NCBI GenBank assembly: GCA_949358305.1
Contig: OX442324.1
Coordinates: 3,354,001 to 3,418,000, forward strand
Origin: Strigamia acuminata
Taxonomy: Eukaryota; Arthropoda; Chilopoda; Geophilomorpha; Linotaeniidae
Direction of reading: 5' to 3'
Length of the DNA stretch: 64,000 bases
Part shown: positions 13,189-26,005 of the stretch, piece by piece
Layout: every line of letters begins with the position of its first letter
Numbering within the stretch: position 1 is the first letter of the stretch
Position numbers and translations under genes: made by a program
The notes under the pieces: model-generated
Database searches by the model: none
What the model saw: only the letters and a program-made list of their open reading frames with translations
Told to the model about the DNA's origin: nothing

Positions 13189-16100
13189 TTAGAAAAGTTC
13201 TTCCATCAAAGAATCTGTCGTTGTTAGCAGTGGCGCGGAAGTTCAAATTTTCGGTCTCCTTTGCAAATATGCATTTGGGCCTCTCTCCACAACGATAGAT
13301 TTAAAATAGATTTAAAATCACAAAAGACAACAAATTAGAAAATTAAACAAAAAACATATCAGAAATTTGATATACAGTATATATTTTTTTTGAAATTTAA
13401 AAATGGAGACCTGTTGGATCATTTCATTCATTCATTTATTTATTTATTTATTTATTATAATTTTTTTTCTTTTTTCTTTTTTTAAAATCTTATTTCAAAT
13501 CTGTTTTGATTATTTTTCATTTCTTAGTTGTTGATGGAAATGATGCATTGCGTTATCATCAAAGTCCTCTGGTGGCAACTTTCCAAACGTGCATCATTCA
13601 CCTCTGTGCTTCAATGAAGCAATCAACCGAGAATCTCAACCGGAAGTGAACAATAAGCGTACTTTGAAACTACGCTAATTTGAGCCTTTTCTTATGCCCC
13701 GATGCTAATTACAACCCAAATAAATAAATAAATAATTGTACGACTCACCCGAAAGGCCTAACGTCCCCGTTGAGCTGCGTGTCGATGTCGATGTTCCATC
13801 CAATTCTTGCATGACGTCATTTGTAAACTCATTATTGCGTGTGCACGCAACGTAATAACGTAGCTAAATAAACCGATGTTAATTCACCGTGTTCTTTTAA
13901 AAAAAAAAAAAAATTATTCATTAATATCGCACAACGATTCAATTGTATAAATTTAAAAAGTGCAAATTGAAATGCGGTTTAAACGATTTAACACTTAACA
14001 TCCGCTTAGTGGCGCTGGCATCACAAAATGGGCGAAACCGGCTTAAAAGTTAATCCGTCAGGGGTACATGGCCATAACGTGGTTATTCAACGATTAACCG
14101 TTATAGAAAACTGCCATCTTCAAACTTTCTAATCTTTAATAAACATTTTTTCTTTTTTTTTTTTCAAACCTAATTTTTTATTTATTTATTTTCGAAATTT
14201 AATTTATTCATTACATTTGGTAAAAATAAAGGGCGCGGTAATCCGGGAGATTAAGAGGCTTCAAAAATTAAGAAACCTTAGAAAAAAAAGGCGAAAAAAG
14301 AAGTGAATTTAAATTAAACAGGAAGTCGTCCTAGGAGAGTGAAATGTGATCAATTATAGAGCTATTAATTGTGCACATGTGAGTGTAGTAAGGCACGTTG
14401 TCGCGTGTGTTGTGCGTGGGTGGTGAGGGAGCAAAAGGAGTTGTGGAGGGAGAAGTAGAAGAGAGAGAAGGAGAGAGGGTGATTCGGTTCCGTTCAATGC
14501 AAATATATATCGTTTTACGACGCGCCTGCAGTAGGGCCTGCGAGAGCGTGGTGGTGGAGTCGGATGAATAATGCATATCCGACTGCGAAACGCTTTCAAA
14601 GAAAGCGATGGCGCCCGCGACTCGCTCAAGACACCAACGCCACGGCGGGAATTATTCTCATAAAAGTGGCGTCTCCGACTTAACAGATATGCAATCGGTT
14701 TTGGCGGGCGCAAAGAAAAATTAGCAGCTCTCTCCGCCTTTTCGGAAGCCATCGTTTTCTATAGTCAAATTAAATAACTTTTATTTTTTTAAATTTTTTT
14801 TCTTTTTTTTTTTTTTTCTTTTTCTTTTTTATAGGATCTTGTGCCTTCTTCTCCTTTTCCTCTTTTATGACTTCTCTTAACAGACGGAACTAGCTTGTGT
14901 TTTTAATAAATGGCCTCACTTTCACTTCAACTTTCAACACGCAAATTTACGTCAAGGATTCAATGGAGCTTGTACTTTAGCGATTTATGCGCTCGTTTTT
15001 GATTATGTACCTCAATCTTGACTTATCTTTACTACGGAGGGGCATAGAGAGAGTGAGTGGGGGAATTGGAAATATTAAATTTCCTCGCGTTTTGGTTTTC
15101 TCGAAAGGCACCCATAACGAAATTAATTAATTAAAATATTAATTCAATAAAAAAAAAAATTTTTTTTTCTTTTAAAAAATGAATTTTAACACTTAAATGC
15201 TTGAATCAACAAAAGTAGATCGCTTTAAAAAATTGAAATGTATCCAAAAAATGGCGAAAACGCGTGAAATTGGGAACCCGAAGCAACTGCGAAAGAAATG
15301 CGAAGAAAAGGCGTTCGAAAAAAGAGAAAATTTCCGTCGACGACGTCGAGGCATTTTTGTTTTGGACTTTTGGGTCAAAGTGGAAAGAATTTATTCGAGT
15401 TTGAAATTTAAAGTTTGAATAGGAAATGCTAGGGCCAAGTGGAGCGCCATGGACAAGTTCTTTTGTTTCATTTTGATGTAGTAGAGAATTTAATGGCATC
15501 CGCGTTCATCATTGGCTAAATACCAATGGAGGAATTCTTCTCCGCCATTTCGACATGTAATTAGACTCAAGTAAATTGGTCGTAACAAGTCTGCCAAGGG
15601 GGTGTCAGTCCTCGTAGGGTTCAAACTACTTTTGTTCCAAATGAGAGTGGGGTCTATGAGTTTGAGGAGGGTGGTGGAGGAATGGTGGGGCGGCGCCCCG
15701 CGGGCGACTGCGTTGACGGACGGCGTCTCGCGCGATCCCATTTAGAAATGGGCTTTAGAAGGGGTAGGGGTGGGGGAGGGAGGAAAAGAATAAAGATGGG
15801 GGAGGAACCAAGGCTTTGATCATACTAAGAAACAATGGCTGTCTAATTGTGATAAGGATGCAATTGCCAATTGATTACCTCAAATTCATTTCATTAATTT
15901 AAATTTGGGCCCCGAGGAATGCTTTTAACTTTGGATTTCTTTTTTTTTTTTTTTTTCTTTTTTTTTTTATTGTTTGGATTTTTTCCAAAAGATAACCAGA
16001 AAAAATGGGAAAGAAAATATTTACATTGGAATAATAATAAAAAAAAAAAAAAAAATAGATAACAATAAAAAAAAATGATTCCGAAATTATTATTTTTATT

Positions 16101-18400
16101 ACAGAAATTCCATTCCAAAAAAAGAAGAAGAAAATTGATTTAAAAATTATGTTATAACACCTAAGAAAAAAAAAAAACATAAAAAAAATCAACATTCCGT
16201 CGCCCCCCCTCGCCCCCCCATCATCCCCCACACCCCCAACCCTGCCTTGTTAATGAAAAAAAAAATTAAAGTCTTTTCACTCACATAATCCAGCAAAAAG
16301 AAGAAGGGAAAAAGAAAGAAAAAAAAAGAAAAAGATAGGAAATGGAATTCAAACGCATGCTCAGTTGACGCTTTTGTGTATTCCCCCCAAAGAAAAGGCG
16401 CCTTGGACCAAAACCTGGAAAATCGCCAGGGGCCACTGTCTGATCGACCTCTAACCCTTTACTTGTCAGTCAACGACCTTCTTCAATTGCAATGTACATT
16501 TGTCTCAACACTATTTTTATTTTGTCTTCTTAAAAAAAAAAAAATTAAAAAAAAAAAAAATTGCATGTAAAAATGAGCTTTTTTTGTTTTCATACTATCG
16601 TGATGAAAACGTTAACGTAACGTGGTGAAAAGTGTCCAAACGCCGCACAACGATGGAAGGGACAAGGCAGGAAAGAGACAGAAAGAGAGAACGAGTGGCA
16701 AAGGAATGGAGTGATCTTCTTGATGCCAAGTCTGCGATCACGGCTCGATTTTATTGGTCCATATTTCACGTGCAATCGGAGTGCAGGTCCTTGAGCAGGG
16801 GCATTTGCATCGATTGAGGCCGAGATTTGTGAGGCAGGAGAAGGGAGGGAGAGGGATGGCCATCCAACTCCGACTCCGCCATCCCGCATCTCAGTCTGCT
16901 GCCAGGGCCAAAGTTGCCACTCTGATGCTCGCGAGCCCGTTGCTATGGAGATGTGAATCATCTCAGTCCACGGGGAGAAAGTATTCACGAGCTGGACTGA
17001 GTGAGGGGGCTGCGAGTCGTATCGATGTAACGAGTAATTGCAATGTACGAAATTTAAAGCAAATAGCAAATTGAAACACGAAAATAAAAATCATTCTTTA
17101 AATATACAAATTAATAACAAACAAAAAAGCAATTAAAAGGAAATGAAACGATTCGCGGGCTACAGATGGGATTTGTGGGTCCAATATTAACGCGATTACA
17201 CTTGTTCGAGCGATAAAAATGCTAAGGGAAGCATTTTTACACCGTTTTAGAGTGACCACGAATGACCATTATCTTGCTATCCATTCCTGCACATCTAAAA
17301 ATAGCGCTTCTATCAGCAGCACAACGCGCGGATTTTTTCTTCTTCTCGCGTTTAACCCCGATACACGGAAGCAAAAACGAAGAATGAAACGAAATAAAAG
17401 TGTGATGTGTGTGTGTAATATAAAAACTCAAGGTTTCTTCCACTTCAACTAATTCCAGACCAATTAAGCCAAAGTGCAATTTGCCATCTGGTGAAGCTGT
17501 CAATCGCGAGGTCATGGCCACCTGCATACCCCTCCCTTACAAGGGCTCAACGAAAACTTGACAAAAACGGACTAAAAATAACCTCAGCCAGAGGCCAGAG
17601 GTCGACCGGACACTAGGGATGGAGGGAGACTGCTCGAGGGGGTCGTTGGCTCTCGTGGGAACTTCACGATCCCTTTTTCGAGTCAAGGGGGAAGGGAGAA
17701 AAGGGGTATGCCGAATCCGTCCCCCACCCCCTCTGGTTCCGTCTCCCCCTTGAGTCGCTCTGGGTGTGTTGAGCTGTAAAAAAAAAAGGGAAAAAGAATG
17801 TGGAGCATTGTCCAATCAAAATGGAGCGCCGTTGATGGGAGAAAAAAAAATTAAGAGAGAAAAAGAAATTGATGCTTTTAATCGAAGAAGGAAAAATGTA
17901 CGCAGGTAGTTGCGCTTCGAGAGGTCAATCACAGGAACCCTCGAGACGACCTGAGGACACTTGTGGAGCTGCATGTTGGACATTCCCATGTGAACTTACC
18001 TTTTTTTGGCCCAAATGTTTGGTGATTCCTTTGCGAGTGATGAAAGAAGAGATTTTTATTGATCGTTGAGGTTAATTGTTGATTAATAACTGATAGATTC
18101 GATGACTCACCTTGAGGGGTTTGAGTTGCATTTATTTATGCACCTGTAGTGAAGGTGAATATGCAAAATACTCGAAATAGTCAATTATTATTATTTTTTT
18201 TTTGTGTTTATGGAAGACGAGTTTTGAAGAATTGAAATTCCACGTTTCGTGCTCCAGCTTTTTGTGAATACCCCTATTGTTTTTAGGCGAGGAAATCCTT
18301 TCAGTTGTTTCATTCAATACTGTTAGAAGGTTTAATCAAGTGGATTTAAATTTGTTTGTACAAAAACGTGGTTGATTTAGTGAAAATGGACTGAAAATAA
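13189..18400. other. Non-coding host DNA, no gene recognised
   Basis: No ORF with credible protein character is present. The stretch is AT-rich with A/T homopolymers and a TTTA microsatellite near 13433-13457. GC-rich islands lie at about 14380-14760, 15540-15745, 16850-17030 and 17560-17770. A CATGACGTCA site lies at 13810-13819. The longer minus-strand frames over the islands lack domain signatures and run into poly-A/T tracts. Confidence 0.5.
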
Positions 18401-21400
18401 GAAAAGTTGCAGACAAAATGTAAGATTATCCACCTTTAATAAGTTTGGCAGTAACATCTCTGTACAATCATTTGTTAATATTACTATTCTTCATTATTAT
18501 TATTATTATTATTATTCTTATTATTATTAATTATTATTAATTATCATCTCATTCATTGGCATATTGAAAACAAACAGATAAAAACGAACGAAATGAAAAA
18601 ACGAGAGCGAGAAAACTGAAAAAAGAACTAAAAAACAAATAATACAATTCATGTTTTGTCAATTCAATCTTTGATTTGTGAAGAGATGTGGCAAATACTG
18701 TGATGAAACACTCTAATAATAATCTATAATGATATAAGAACGAGACAGTGCCATCAACCTAATACAAATATAATGACAACAACGGATCATCAACACAACG
18801 ACATTAAAGAGCGACACCCAAACTCACACCCGTAGTCAACGATTAAAGGGAAGGGAATCTTTTTTGTTTTATTTCATATATACATATATACATATATAAA
18901 TTTTATAGACATAAATTTTATATATATATATATATACATACATACAATATATAAATAAAATCAATTCTTTTTTTTTCTTTACTTCTTTTTAATGGGGGAA
19001 ATGAAAAATCCTGAGTCCAAATACTTTGCAATTTGTAATATTTTTTTTTTCAAGGGTTTTTCAAGGGTTCAGTGACAATTGAGCAATTTAACCAATGACA
19101 TCATTACAATAATTTTTTTTGGGGGGGTGGCGAACTACAAGTTCCCATGAAAGCACTTTTGTGTGACTATGGCCCAACATGTTTTTTTATTTGATTTTAT
19201 TTTTGTATTTTTTTTTATTTTTTTTTTAATATTTTTATTTTTTTTAAATATTATTATTATTATTATTGTACAAAAGAGATCATAAAAATTGTACTTTATA
19301 TTTAAAGTATTTCCTGATTTTTTTTTTGAATGGGGAAAGGGGGGTCGGGAGGGGGAGGAAAATTTCTTTACAAACTCTATTTTTTAACACCTATGTGAAA
19401 ATATTTTTTTTTTTTAAATATCACCTGACTTTGTATATTTTTTTAAAAACTTGTTACAACAAATTTACGACTTTTTCATGTATTTGTATGAAATTTTTTT
19501 CTTCTTCTTATTTCTTTATTAATTACTATACAAAATATAGAGTCCATGCATTGAGTTTTTCTAAACTTTTTCTCATCGTTGTAATGTTTTGTTTAATAAT
19601 ATTTATAACAACAGTTGACAATTAGTCCATCAAAATGGATTATTTATAATACACACTAAAAAAGCTACATAACAACAGTATAATAATTAATAATAATAAT
19701 AATAATCATGGTCTCGTATATTATGGGCATCTTCTAATTGAGCGAAGTTGGCACCTCAAACACCAATGAGTGACAAGAGGCGGCGCTGTGCTTTCTCTCC
19801 GAAAGTCAAGATTATGGGACCATCCAAATGGACGGGTTTGTAATTTTAATTTTCGTCTTGAAATTCCCTTGTACGATGAGCATGTCGAGGGACGGGACAA
19901 TATTTAATATAAGTATCAGCTACATTCGAAATTTGAAAGAAAAACGAATTTTGATTTTCAGGTTGTAGTGACAGCAGCAAGTTGGCTATAAAATCTGTAA
20001 ATCAAAATGGACGCCTCGAATTCGATCTAAGTACTATTACCCTGGTTTAACGAATTTTTAGACGGAAAATTTTGATTATATTTATGAAACAATGACGTAA
20101 TCTGAAGTGTGAATGCTTTTCTGCATAAATAAATGTGATAAAATTGAATGAAAATGATAAAACTCAAAATCACCCAACAAGAAATATCAATTTTCTGCTT
20201 TGGTTCAAACAAAATTTCACTCTTTTTCTTTCGAATGTAGCTATAGTATGAAGTTTGTACATTATACTAAAAACTTTGACACTTTAAACAGACGAGAAAT
20301 GCAATGCAGCCCTCGTTACAATCAACTGTGTTTTTATGTTCACTTTTTCTCACATTTCCCTGTATCTTAACAGCAAATAATTCACTTTAAAAAAACAAAA
20401 CAAAACCAAACAAAAAAATAAAACACCACAGCAAATAAATAAATAGAAATAAAATTTAGTTGTTTTCCTTTCTGATTTTTGTATTTTTTAAAACTTGATG
20501 TTGGTGTTGACAAGTAAAAGAAAAATCCAAAAAATGCGCTAGAAAAAAAAATCTATAAAGTTAAGACATAAAATTGGTAACCTTTAGCCAATAGCTTTCT
20601 GGGATAAAAGAAACTGGGAAAGAAAAATAAAGAATAAGAAAGAAAGAAAAAAAAAAGTAAGATATAAATAATTTCTTTTTTATTATTAATATTACAAGAC
20701 GAAATAAAATTTTTCCCCTAAAAAATTCACACACAAAATAAACCTGGTTATTTGTACACTAGAGGACTTATTGAGACGTTTTACATTTTAATTTTAAAAT
20801 TAAATTTAAGAAAATTTAATAATAAATTTCCATTTCCAGTAACTAAACACACTCACTTTATTTTCCCCGAGACTGTTCAGGCACAGGGGCTTTACACGTC
20901 TTTGGAAAAAGATGAAGAAAAGGGTTAGGGGAAAAGAGGGAAGAGCGTTCGGATATATATAATATATATATATATATATGTATGTATATATATACACATA
21001 AACATATATACACATATATATGTATATATATATACATACAAATATACATATACATACATAGATATATATATATATGTATATATATATATACGCACGTATA
21101 TATATATATATAATATATATATATATAGATATATATAATATATATATAATATTTAACAGACATCAAAGTTCAATTTTTCAATCACTCAAAATTTGAATTT
21201 TTTTTTTCTTTTTAAAGGTGACCTCCCAAAATAATCTTCTCTTCAACTACTTCTTTGACTTGTTGCAGTTTTGAATGTTTTGTAGACAACGATATTTTAT
21301 TTTTATTATTATTATTTTTTTTCTTCAATAATATACCCAAGACAACTAAAAATCAAAATCAAAAAAAAAAAAAAATAACTGAAATAAAAAAAAAACGAAC

Positions 21401-21742
21401 AAAAAAAAAACACACACACACACACAAAACCAAATTTTTTTTTCTTTTTTTTTTTTGGTTAATAATATTTTTGTAAATTTTTTTTTTCATAAAGTTTTGA
21501 GCGTTGTGACTGCTTTTTAAGGAGCAGCAAAATTGTTTTCTTCTTTTTTTTTCTTGGGAGGAGGGAAGGGAAAGGAGAGGGTTTGTGGGTTTGTGAAGAG
21601 AAAAATGGTGATCAAGAGACTTGAAGACAAAGTTGAATTGTCTTGAAAGAGGCCTTTTTTGTTTTCATTATTTTCATAATTTGTTTTTGTTAAGATTTTC
21701 TTTTCGCTTTGAATTGATGTTGTCATTAGTTTGAAAATTGTT
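18401..21742 (-). other. Sequence downstream of the FOXO stop codon; 3' UTR and beyond
   Basis: This stretch directly follows the FOXO stop on the minus strand and holds no coding sequence. The nearest polyadenylation-type hexamers on the FOXO strand are two adjacent AATAAA copies at 21296-21307, about 440 bases past the stop. Further TA-rich and TTATTATT-rich sequence continues to about 18480. Where the transcript really ends cannot be seen. A long (TA/TACA)n microsatellite occupies 20953-21146 and an (AC)n tract lies near 21411-21425. Confidence 0.4.
20953..21146. repeat. TA-rich microsatellite with TACA/TATG interruptions
   Basis: Nearly 200 bases of alternating TA with periodic C/G interruptions (TACA, TATG, CACATA). 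It is low-complexity DNA; the open frames through it, rich in I and Y, are artefacts of the repeat. Confidence 0.9.
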
Positions 21743-22414
21743 TCAGTGGACCCAATGATGTCCACCACCTGAGGCAGCCAATCCATTCGTCTGAGGCTCG
21801 GCAAAGTTGAAATCTAAGTTTCCTTCGACGCTCAATTCGTGTCGAATGACTTGATCGACGTCGCATTCGAGATCGCTTTGGAACGAATCGATGCTGAGGT
21901 CGAGGTCGTTAGGGATACCACTGTTGATTGCCATGAGGTGACCCATCATCTGGCTGGCCGAGGGCATAGGGCCCAAGAGTTTGGTGTTGGAGGAAAGTTC
22001 CTTGAGATGATGGCATGTGCGCAATGTATGCTGAGTGTTGTTGTTGTTGTTGTTGTTCAAAGATCCAGGTGTCGTTAGGAGTGCAGTCGGAATCGTCAGG
22101 TGCTGGAGGTGGGGATGAGGAAGGACTTCCCCCGCTAATGCCGGGGTCAAGGCACAGAAACCGGAAGTGGCTACTAGTCGATTGGCCGGAGAGGTGATGG
22201 TGTTGTTGCAGCTCCTGTTGTAGGCACTCGACTGTTGTGGGGACGACGGCAATGGGTTCAATGTGAGAGAGTTGTCCACTCGTTGATCGGCACCAAAGCG
22301 AGGCTGCGGCGGCTGCGGCACTGGGCCCGTGGTGGACGGCGGCCGCGGGGATGCTGTGGTGTCCATACTATGTGGGGGGGACAGAGAGTGAACACTGGGT
22401 GCAGGCGATAAGGC
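21743..22414 (-). CDS. foxo: FOXO, terminal coding exon (C-terminal transactivation region)
   Basis: This is the last coding exon of the FOXO forkhead transcription factor, which moves between cytoplasm and nucleus under insulin/AKT control and activates stress and metabolic genes. The exon encodes about 223 residues and ends at TGA 21745-21743. Its upstream edge is a good acceptor (TTTTAG at 22420-22415). It opens in phase 0 with A-L-S-P-A-P, matching the phase-0 end of the exon at 26005. The protein is Pro/Ser/Asn-rich with a seven-Asn run encoded by a GTT repeat near 22038-22055. It then gives the conserved acidic activation segment with LDLSIDSFQSDLECDVDQ and IRHELSVEGNLDFNF, very close to my recollection of arthropod FOXO C-termini. 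It ends in W-V-H. I infer direct splicing to the 26005 exon; a small exon between them is not excluded. Confidence 0.93.
   Translation of the reverse strand, partial: ALSPAPSVHSLSPPHSMDTTASPRPPSTTGPVPQPPQPRFGADQRVDNSLTLNPLPSSPQQSSAYNRSCNNTITSPANRLVATSGFCALTPALAGEVLPHPHLQHLTIPTALLTTPGSLNNNNNNNTQHTLRTCHHLKELSSNTKLLGPMPSASQMMGHLMAINSGIPNDLDLSIDSFQSDLECDVDQVIRHELSVEGNLDFNFAEPQTNGLAASGGGHHWVH
22038..22055. repeat. GTT trinucleotide repeat coding for poly-Asn in FOXO
   Basis: Consecutive GTT triplets on the plus strand read AAC on the FOXO strand and give the run of Asn residues in the terminal exon. Such tracts often vary in length between individuals. Confidence 0.85.
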
Positions 22415-24282
22415 CTAAAAGGTGACATAATCATGGAGCCATTAACAACTAAACTTCTCCCACTCCGCCAATTGAATTCTCGGGCCAAACATTTATTCAT
22501 TTCTTTCTTTTTTTGCCAAAATAAAACTTTTAAATTTTGATTTCAGTTTGAGACTTTCAAGCTATGCGCATTTCTTTTTTTGTGCAACGTCTATTTGAGA
22601 CTATTCTACACATTTTCATTCATTTATGTGACCTTGACTGCTTAGTGCTTACTAACGTTCGTTCATGACGTCGTTTCTCGTTTGCATGTGCGGCGTACAC
22701 AAAAATTTGCGCCACTTTTATTGTCACATGTTACTTTTGACGTCATGCAACGTGTTGCCTTGAACTCGATAGGTTAGGAAAATTATATTATCATTCAACG
22801 GAAAATAACACGGAAAAAATGAAATATTTTTCAAAAATTTTCCATTTCAAAACAAAAAAAAAAAAAAAAAAAAAAATTATTAAAAAAAATTATTTAAAAA
22901 AATAATTTTTTTTTAACTCGGTCGGTTTTTGATTTGGTAATAATTCAGTCACTAAATATATTGTAATTTAAGAGGAAAAAACTGTTAGCACCTGCACATA
23001 GAATTTTTTTTTTCTTTCTACTTTTTGCTTGTTCAAAATTTCTGTAATTATTAATTTAATACACGTGTAGATTTGCATTCACATTTCTCAATAGACGTGT
23101 GGAAAAAAGAAAAGAAAAAGATGCATAAGTAGATCAAAATCAGCAATAAAATGCTGAACTTGAACCAGTTCTGTTCCCTAATTGCACAAAAATATCATCT
23201 TTTATCATAATTATTTCAATTTCAAACAATGGCGGATTTTACAATGAGTAGTGGATTGTAAAGTTGCTGTTTAATGGCTTCGAGTTGATTGGCGGTCAAT
23301 TGTGGGCTCAACTCAAAAAAGTGCAACACAAAAGTGACCGGGGCAAATTAAAATTTAAATAAAAATAAAAATGAAAATGAAAATAAAATAAAAATAAAAT
23401 AATAAAATAATAAAAATAAAAAACGAGTGTGCGATTGACCCTTTTTCGTCTTCGTTTCCTTTTTCCTTAATTTCGTTACAATTTTCATTTTATGAAAACG
23501 TCCTGCAAAACTTTGTGATTAAGACACATCGACGTGGTGTCGTTTTGTCGTTGGCACTGAGCCAACTAATAAAGAAATTGGAACTTGTACGAGTCGCTGC
23601 TCAGGCAATTATGCCTCGCTCTTACTTTTACCACTTTTCTTTTGCGGGGAGAGGACAGATTGGGTAATTTAGGCCTCGACGAACATAAAAACTTCCATCA
23701 CAAAATCTCTTCTACCCCCTACCCCTTCATATCTTCATTCCCTTTCAAATGTATGACCCAACCAAAAAGAAAAAAAAAAAAAAAAAAAAACAAGTTAAAA
23801 ACAAAAGTTCTTCGATCCATGGGCAAATAGAAACACAACAAACGCGTTCCGTTTTAACCGTTTCGTCTTAACTTTTCTTTCTTTTTAGCTCAATTTCAAA
23901 ATCAATCAAATCAATTGAATAAAAATCACTTCTAAAAAAAAAAAAAAAAAAAAAAAAAATTAAATTTTTTTTTTTTAAAATTAAATTAAATTAAATTAAA
24001 TTAAATAAATAAATAAATTATTTTTTCATTAAATTTTAAAATGGCTACCCGTCGTTTCCATTCTAAATGAATGATGAGCGCATTTCATTTCGCACCAACT
24101 CATGATTGCAATTAGCAACACTCGGTACAAGAAGATGCGTCCAATCCGCGACGACGCTCGCATTTCCAAGCAAAAATAAAATCGACTAAGCACGTGATAA
24201 GTGTGGCATTGTATTCGAATCAAAAATCCAAAAAAAAAAAAAAAATTTCAAAAAATAAAAAAAAATTTCAAAAATAAAAAAC

Positions 24283-24317
<35 letters not shown>

Positions 24318-24908
24318 TCGAAGATTCTTTTCAAGTTGTTAGAAAGTGGGGGTAGAGTAAGAAAAAGTGAAGGATGTTTGAGGAGGTGGTTTCTTTTCAT
24401 CCCCGTGGGAGTTATGATAGCGTCGAAGATCCCCGTGAAGATCGCTTCAAAGAATCAGAAGAGTCGGGTGGCGCCAACGCCCACGTCATGCGCATTTCCT
24501 GATTGAATGCGCAAAGCAACGCACAAGGTCACTCGAACCTTTTCATCTGTTTTTATTTGTAGCGTTGCTTAGTGATTCCAAAGAAAAAAAACCAACGGTT
24601 TCCCACTCTTTTTACACAACCTTCCACCACACCAAACCAACATTCGGCAAAAAGTACCTGAAATTAGTTTCATAAGTTCAAACAATCACATAAAACCTCA
24701 AGGAAATAAATACTCACCCGAAACCATCTCATCACAGTATCCTCGATCAGCGCCGCTCCGATCGCCGTGACAACAATTCGAACTATGCAGACTGTCTCAT
24801 CCGTTGCCAAAAAAATGGAATGAAAACGCACATCGCGCGCACAATTGTTACTTTATACCTGATAAAGTCTCTTTTTCGACATTTCAGTAGCAAAAACTCT
24901 TCATTTGA

Positions 24909-25341
24909 CTGTCGTTTCTGCAGCTTCGTGTTAGCAAGAACAATAAGGCGTTTCATCACTGCATTATTGAGGACCCACGCCGGGTTCAACAGATTATTTT
25001 GCATGTCACGTGTTATTTATTTATTTGTTTTTGTTAAATTAAATTAAGGGGTTTCAAAAATGCTGAAGTGATTATCACGTGACCTGTGTGATTGGTCCAC
25101 ACAGGTCACGTGATAATCGCTTGAGCACTTCAGCGCTTATGTATAAAAAGGACTAAGAAAGGACTAAGAAAAAAAGAGTTTATTGTGACTATTGGAACAA
25201 TCACTTGAGCGCCTTGAGCGTATCATTTTTGAAACGCCTTATTGACATGTCATCACTCACCATCGATTTGCTCTAGAAACCAGTTTGACGGATATTTGAC
25301 GTGTCATTGTTCATGCTAACACGAGGCAGCACTAACGACAG
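24909..25341. mobile_element. Fold-back element with unequal inverted arms, enclosing a MITE
   Basis: The left arm (24909-24955) reads CTGTCGTTTCTGCAGC, TCGTGTTAGCAAGAACAAT and then AAGGCGTTTCA. The reverse complement of the right arm (25341 back to about 25230) reads the same blocks with a few mismatches. It contains an extra ~75 bases between a CAAT and the following AAGGCGTTTC. The left arm thus looks like the right arm after a deletion between two CAAT microhomologies. No transposase is present. Confidence 0.55.
25045..25241. mobile_element. MITE with TA target duplication and central 21-bp hairpin
   Basis: The termini are inverted: TAAGGGGTTTCAAAAATG at 25045-25062 and its reverse complement at 25224-25241, with 17 of 18 bases matching. 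TA at each edge fits the Tc1/mariner target duplication. Inside is a perfect 21-bp inverted repeat (25070-25090 and 25098-25118) with a 7-base loop. Each arm contains CACGTG. There is no ORF, so it would be non-autonomous. Confidence 0.6.
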
Positions 25342-26000
25342 AAACGAACCGTTTTCGAACGAACTTCCGCTATAACTACTAATTTTTCGTTATAGCGAAG
25401 TCGCGAGTTTGTCGGTCATCGTTTTATTGTAATTACCGTAAATCAGTTACATTGTTGATTATTTTGAATGAACCCTCTCGCACACACACACCCCCATTAG
25501 GTGCTTCGTTTCTCCACTCGCACCCACGGGGTAAAAAGTCTGTTAATTAGAGACGCAGTCGAGCCCCAGAGCTCAATGAGGCGTTGGTTGAGGGTCGTGA
25601 ACTTTTTCTGATGCTCATTCAGTTCAATTCTGATCTAATCATGCTCGTCGTTCCCATCTTGATTCTCTCGCTGTTTCCCACTCATCGAGAGAGAACAAAA
25701 CAAGCTGGGACGAGATGCGCAACTGCAACTTGAATGACTTCCCCCTCGCTGACACCCCGTGGTGACACTCGGCGACCATTTTTTTTTTTTTTCTACTCAA
25801 AAAAACCCTTCCCATCTTTTCATTCGCTTCGATCCGATAATTAATTCGAAAAAAGGGCCATCGCAACTCAACTCCGCGAAAAAAAAAAATTTTTAAATAA
25901 AAAAAAAAATAAAAATAAAAATAATTTTTTAAACAAAAAAAAAAAAAAAAACCCCAAAAAATGAAAAAAAAAAAGAAATCGAAAAAGAAGAAGCGATTTC

Positions 26001-26005
26001 TTACC
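26001..26005 (-). other. foxo: Splice donor of the FOXO forkhead exon
   Basis: The minus strand reads CAG|GTAAGA across this point, a near-perfect donor. Beyond it the frame enters poly-A/T-encoded residues rich in F, which fixes the exon end here rather than at the downstream stop of the open frame. Confidence 0.9.

Larger units (their letters stand above)
22415..26004 (-). other. foxo: FOXO intron between forkhead exon and terminal exon
   Basis: The intron is bounded on the minus strand by a consensus donor CAG|GTAAGA (GT at 26004-26003) and an acceptor ending TTTTAG at 22415. Both ends are phase 0. It has no coding sequence of its own. It contains A/T homopolymers, an (AT)n tract at about 24283-24315, and an AAATT/AAAT tract near 23983-24018. 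It also holds a CATGACGTCA site at 22738-22747 and the nested fold-back/MITE at 24909-25341. Confidence 0.85.

Noticed and set aside
20806-21166. Y/I-rich frames
   Set aside because: Translations of a TA microsatellite.
25639-26000. Continuation of the FOXO open frame past 26005
   Set aside because: A near-perfect splice donor ends the exon. The continuation is poly-F encoded by T/A tracts.
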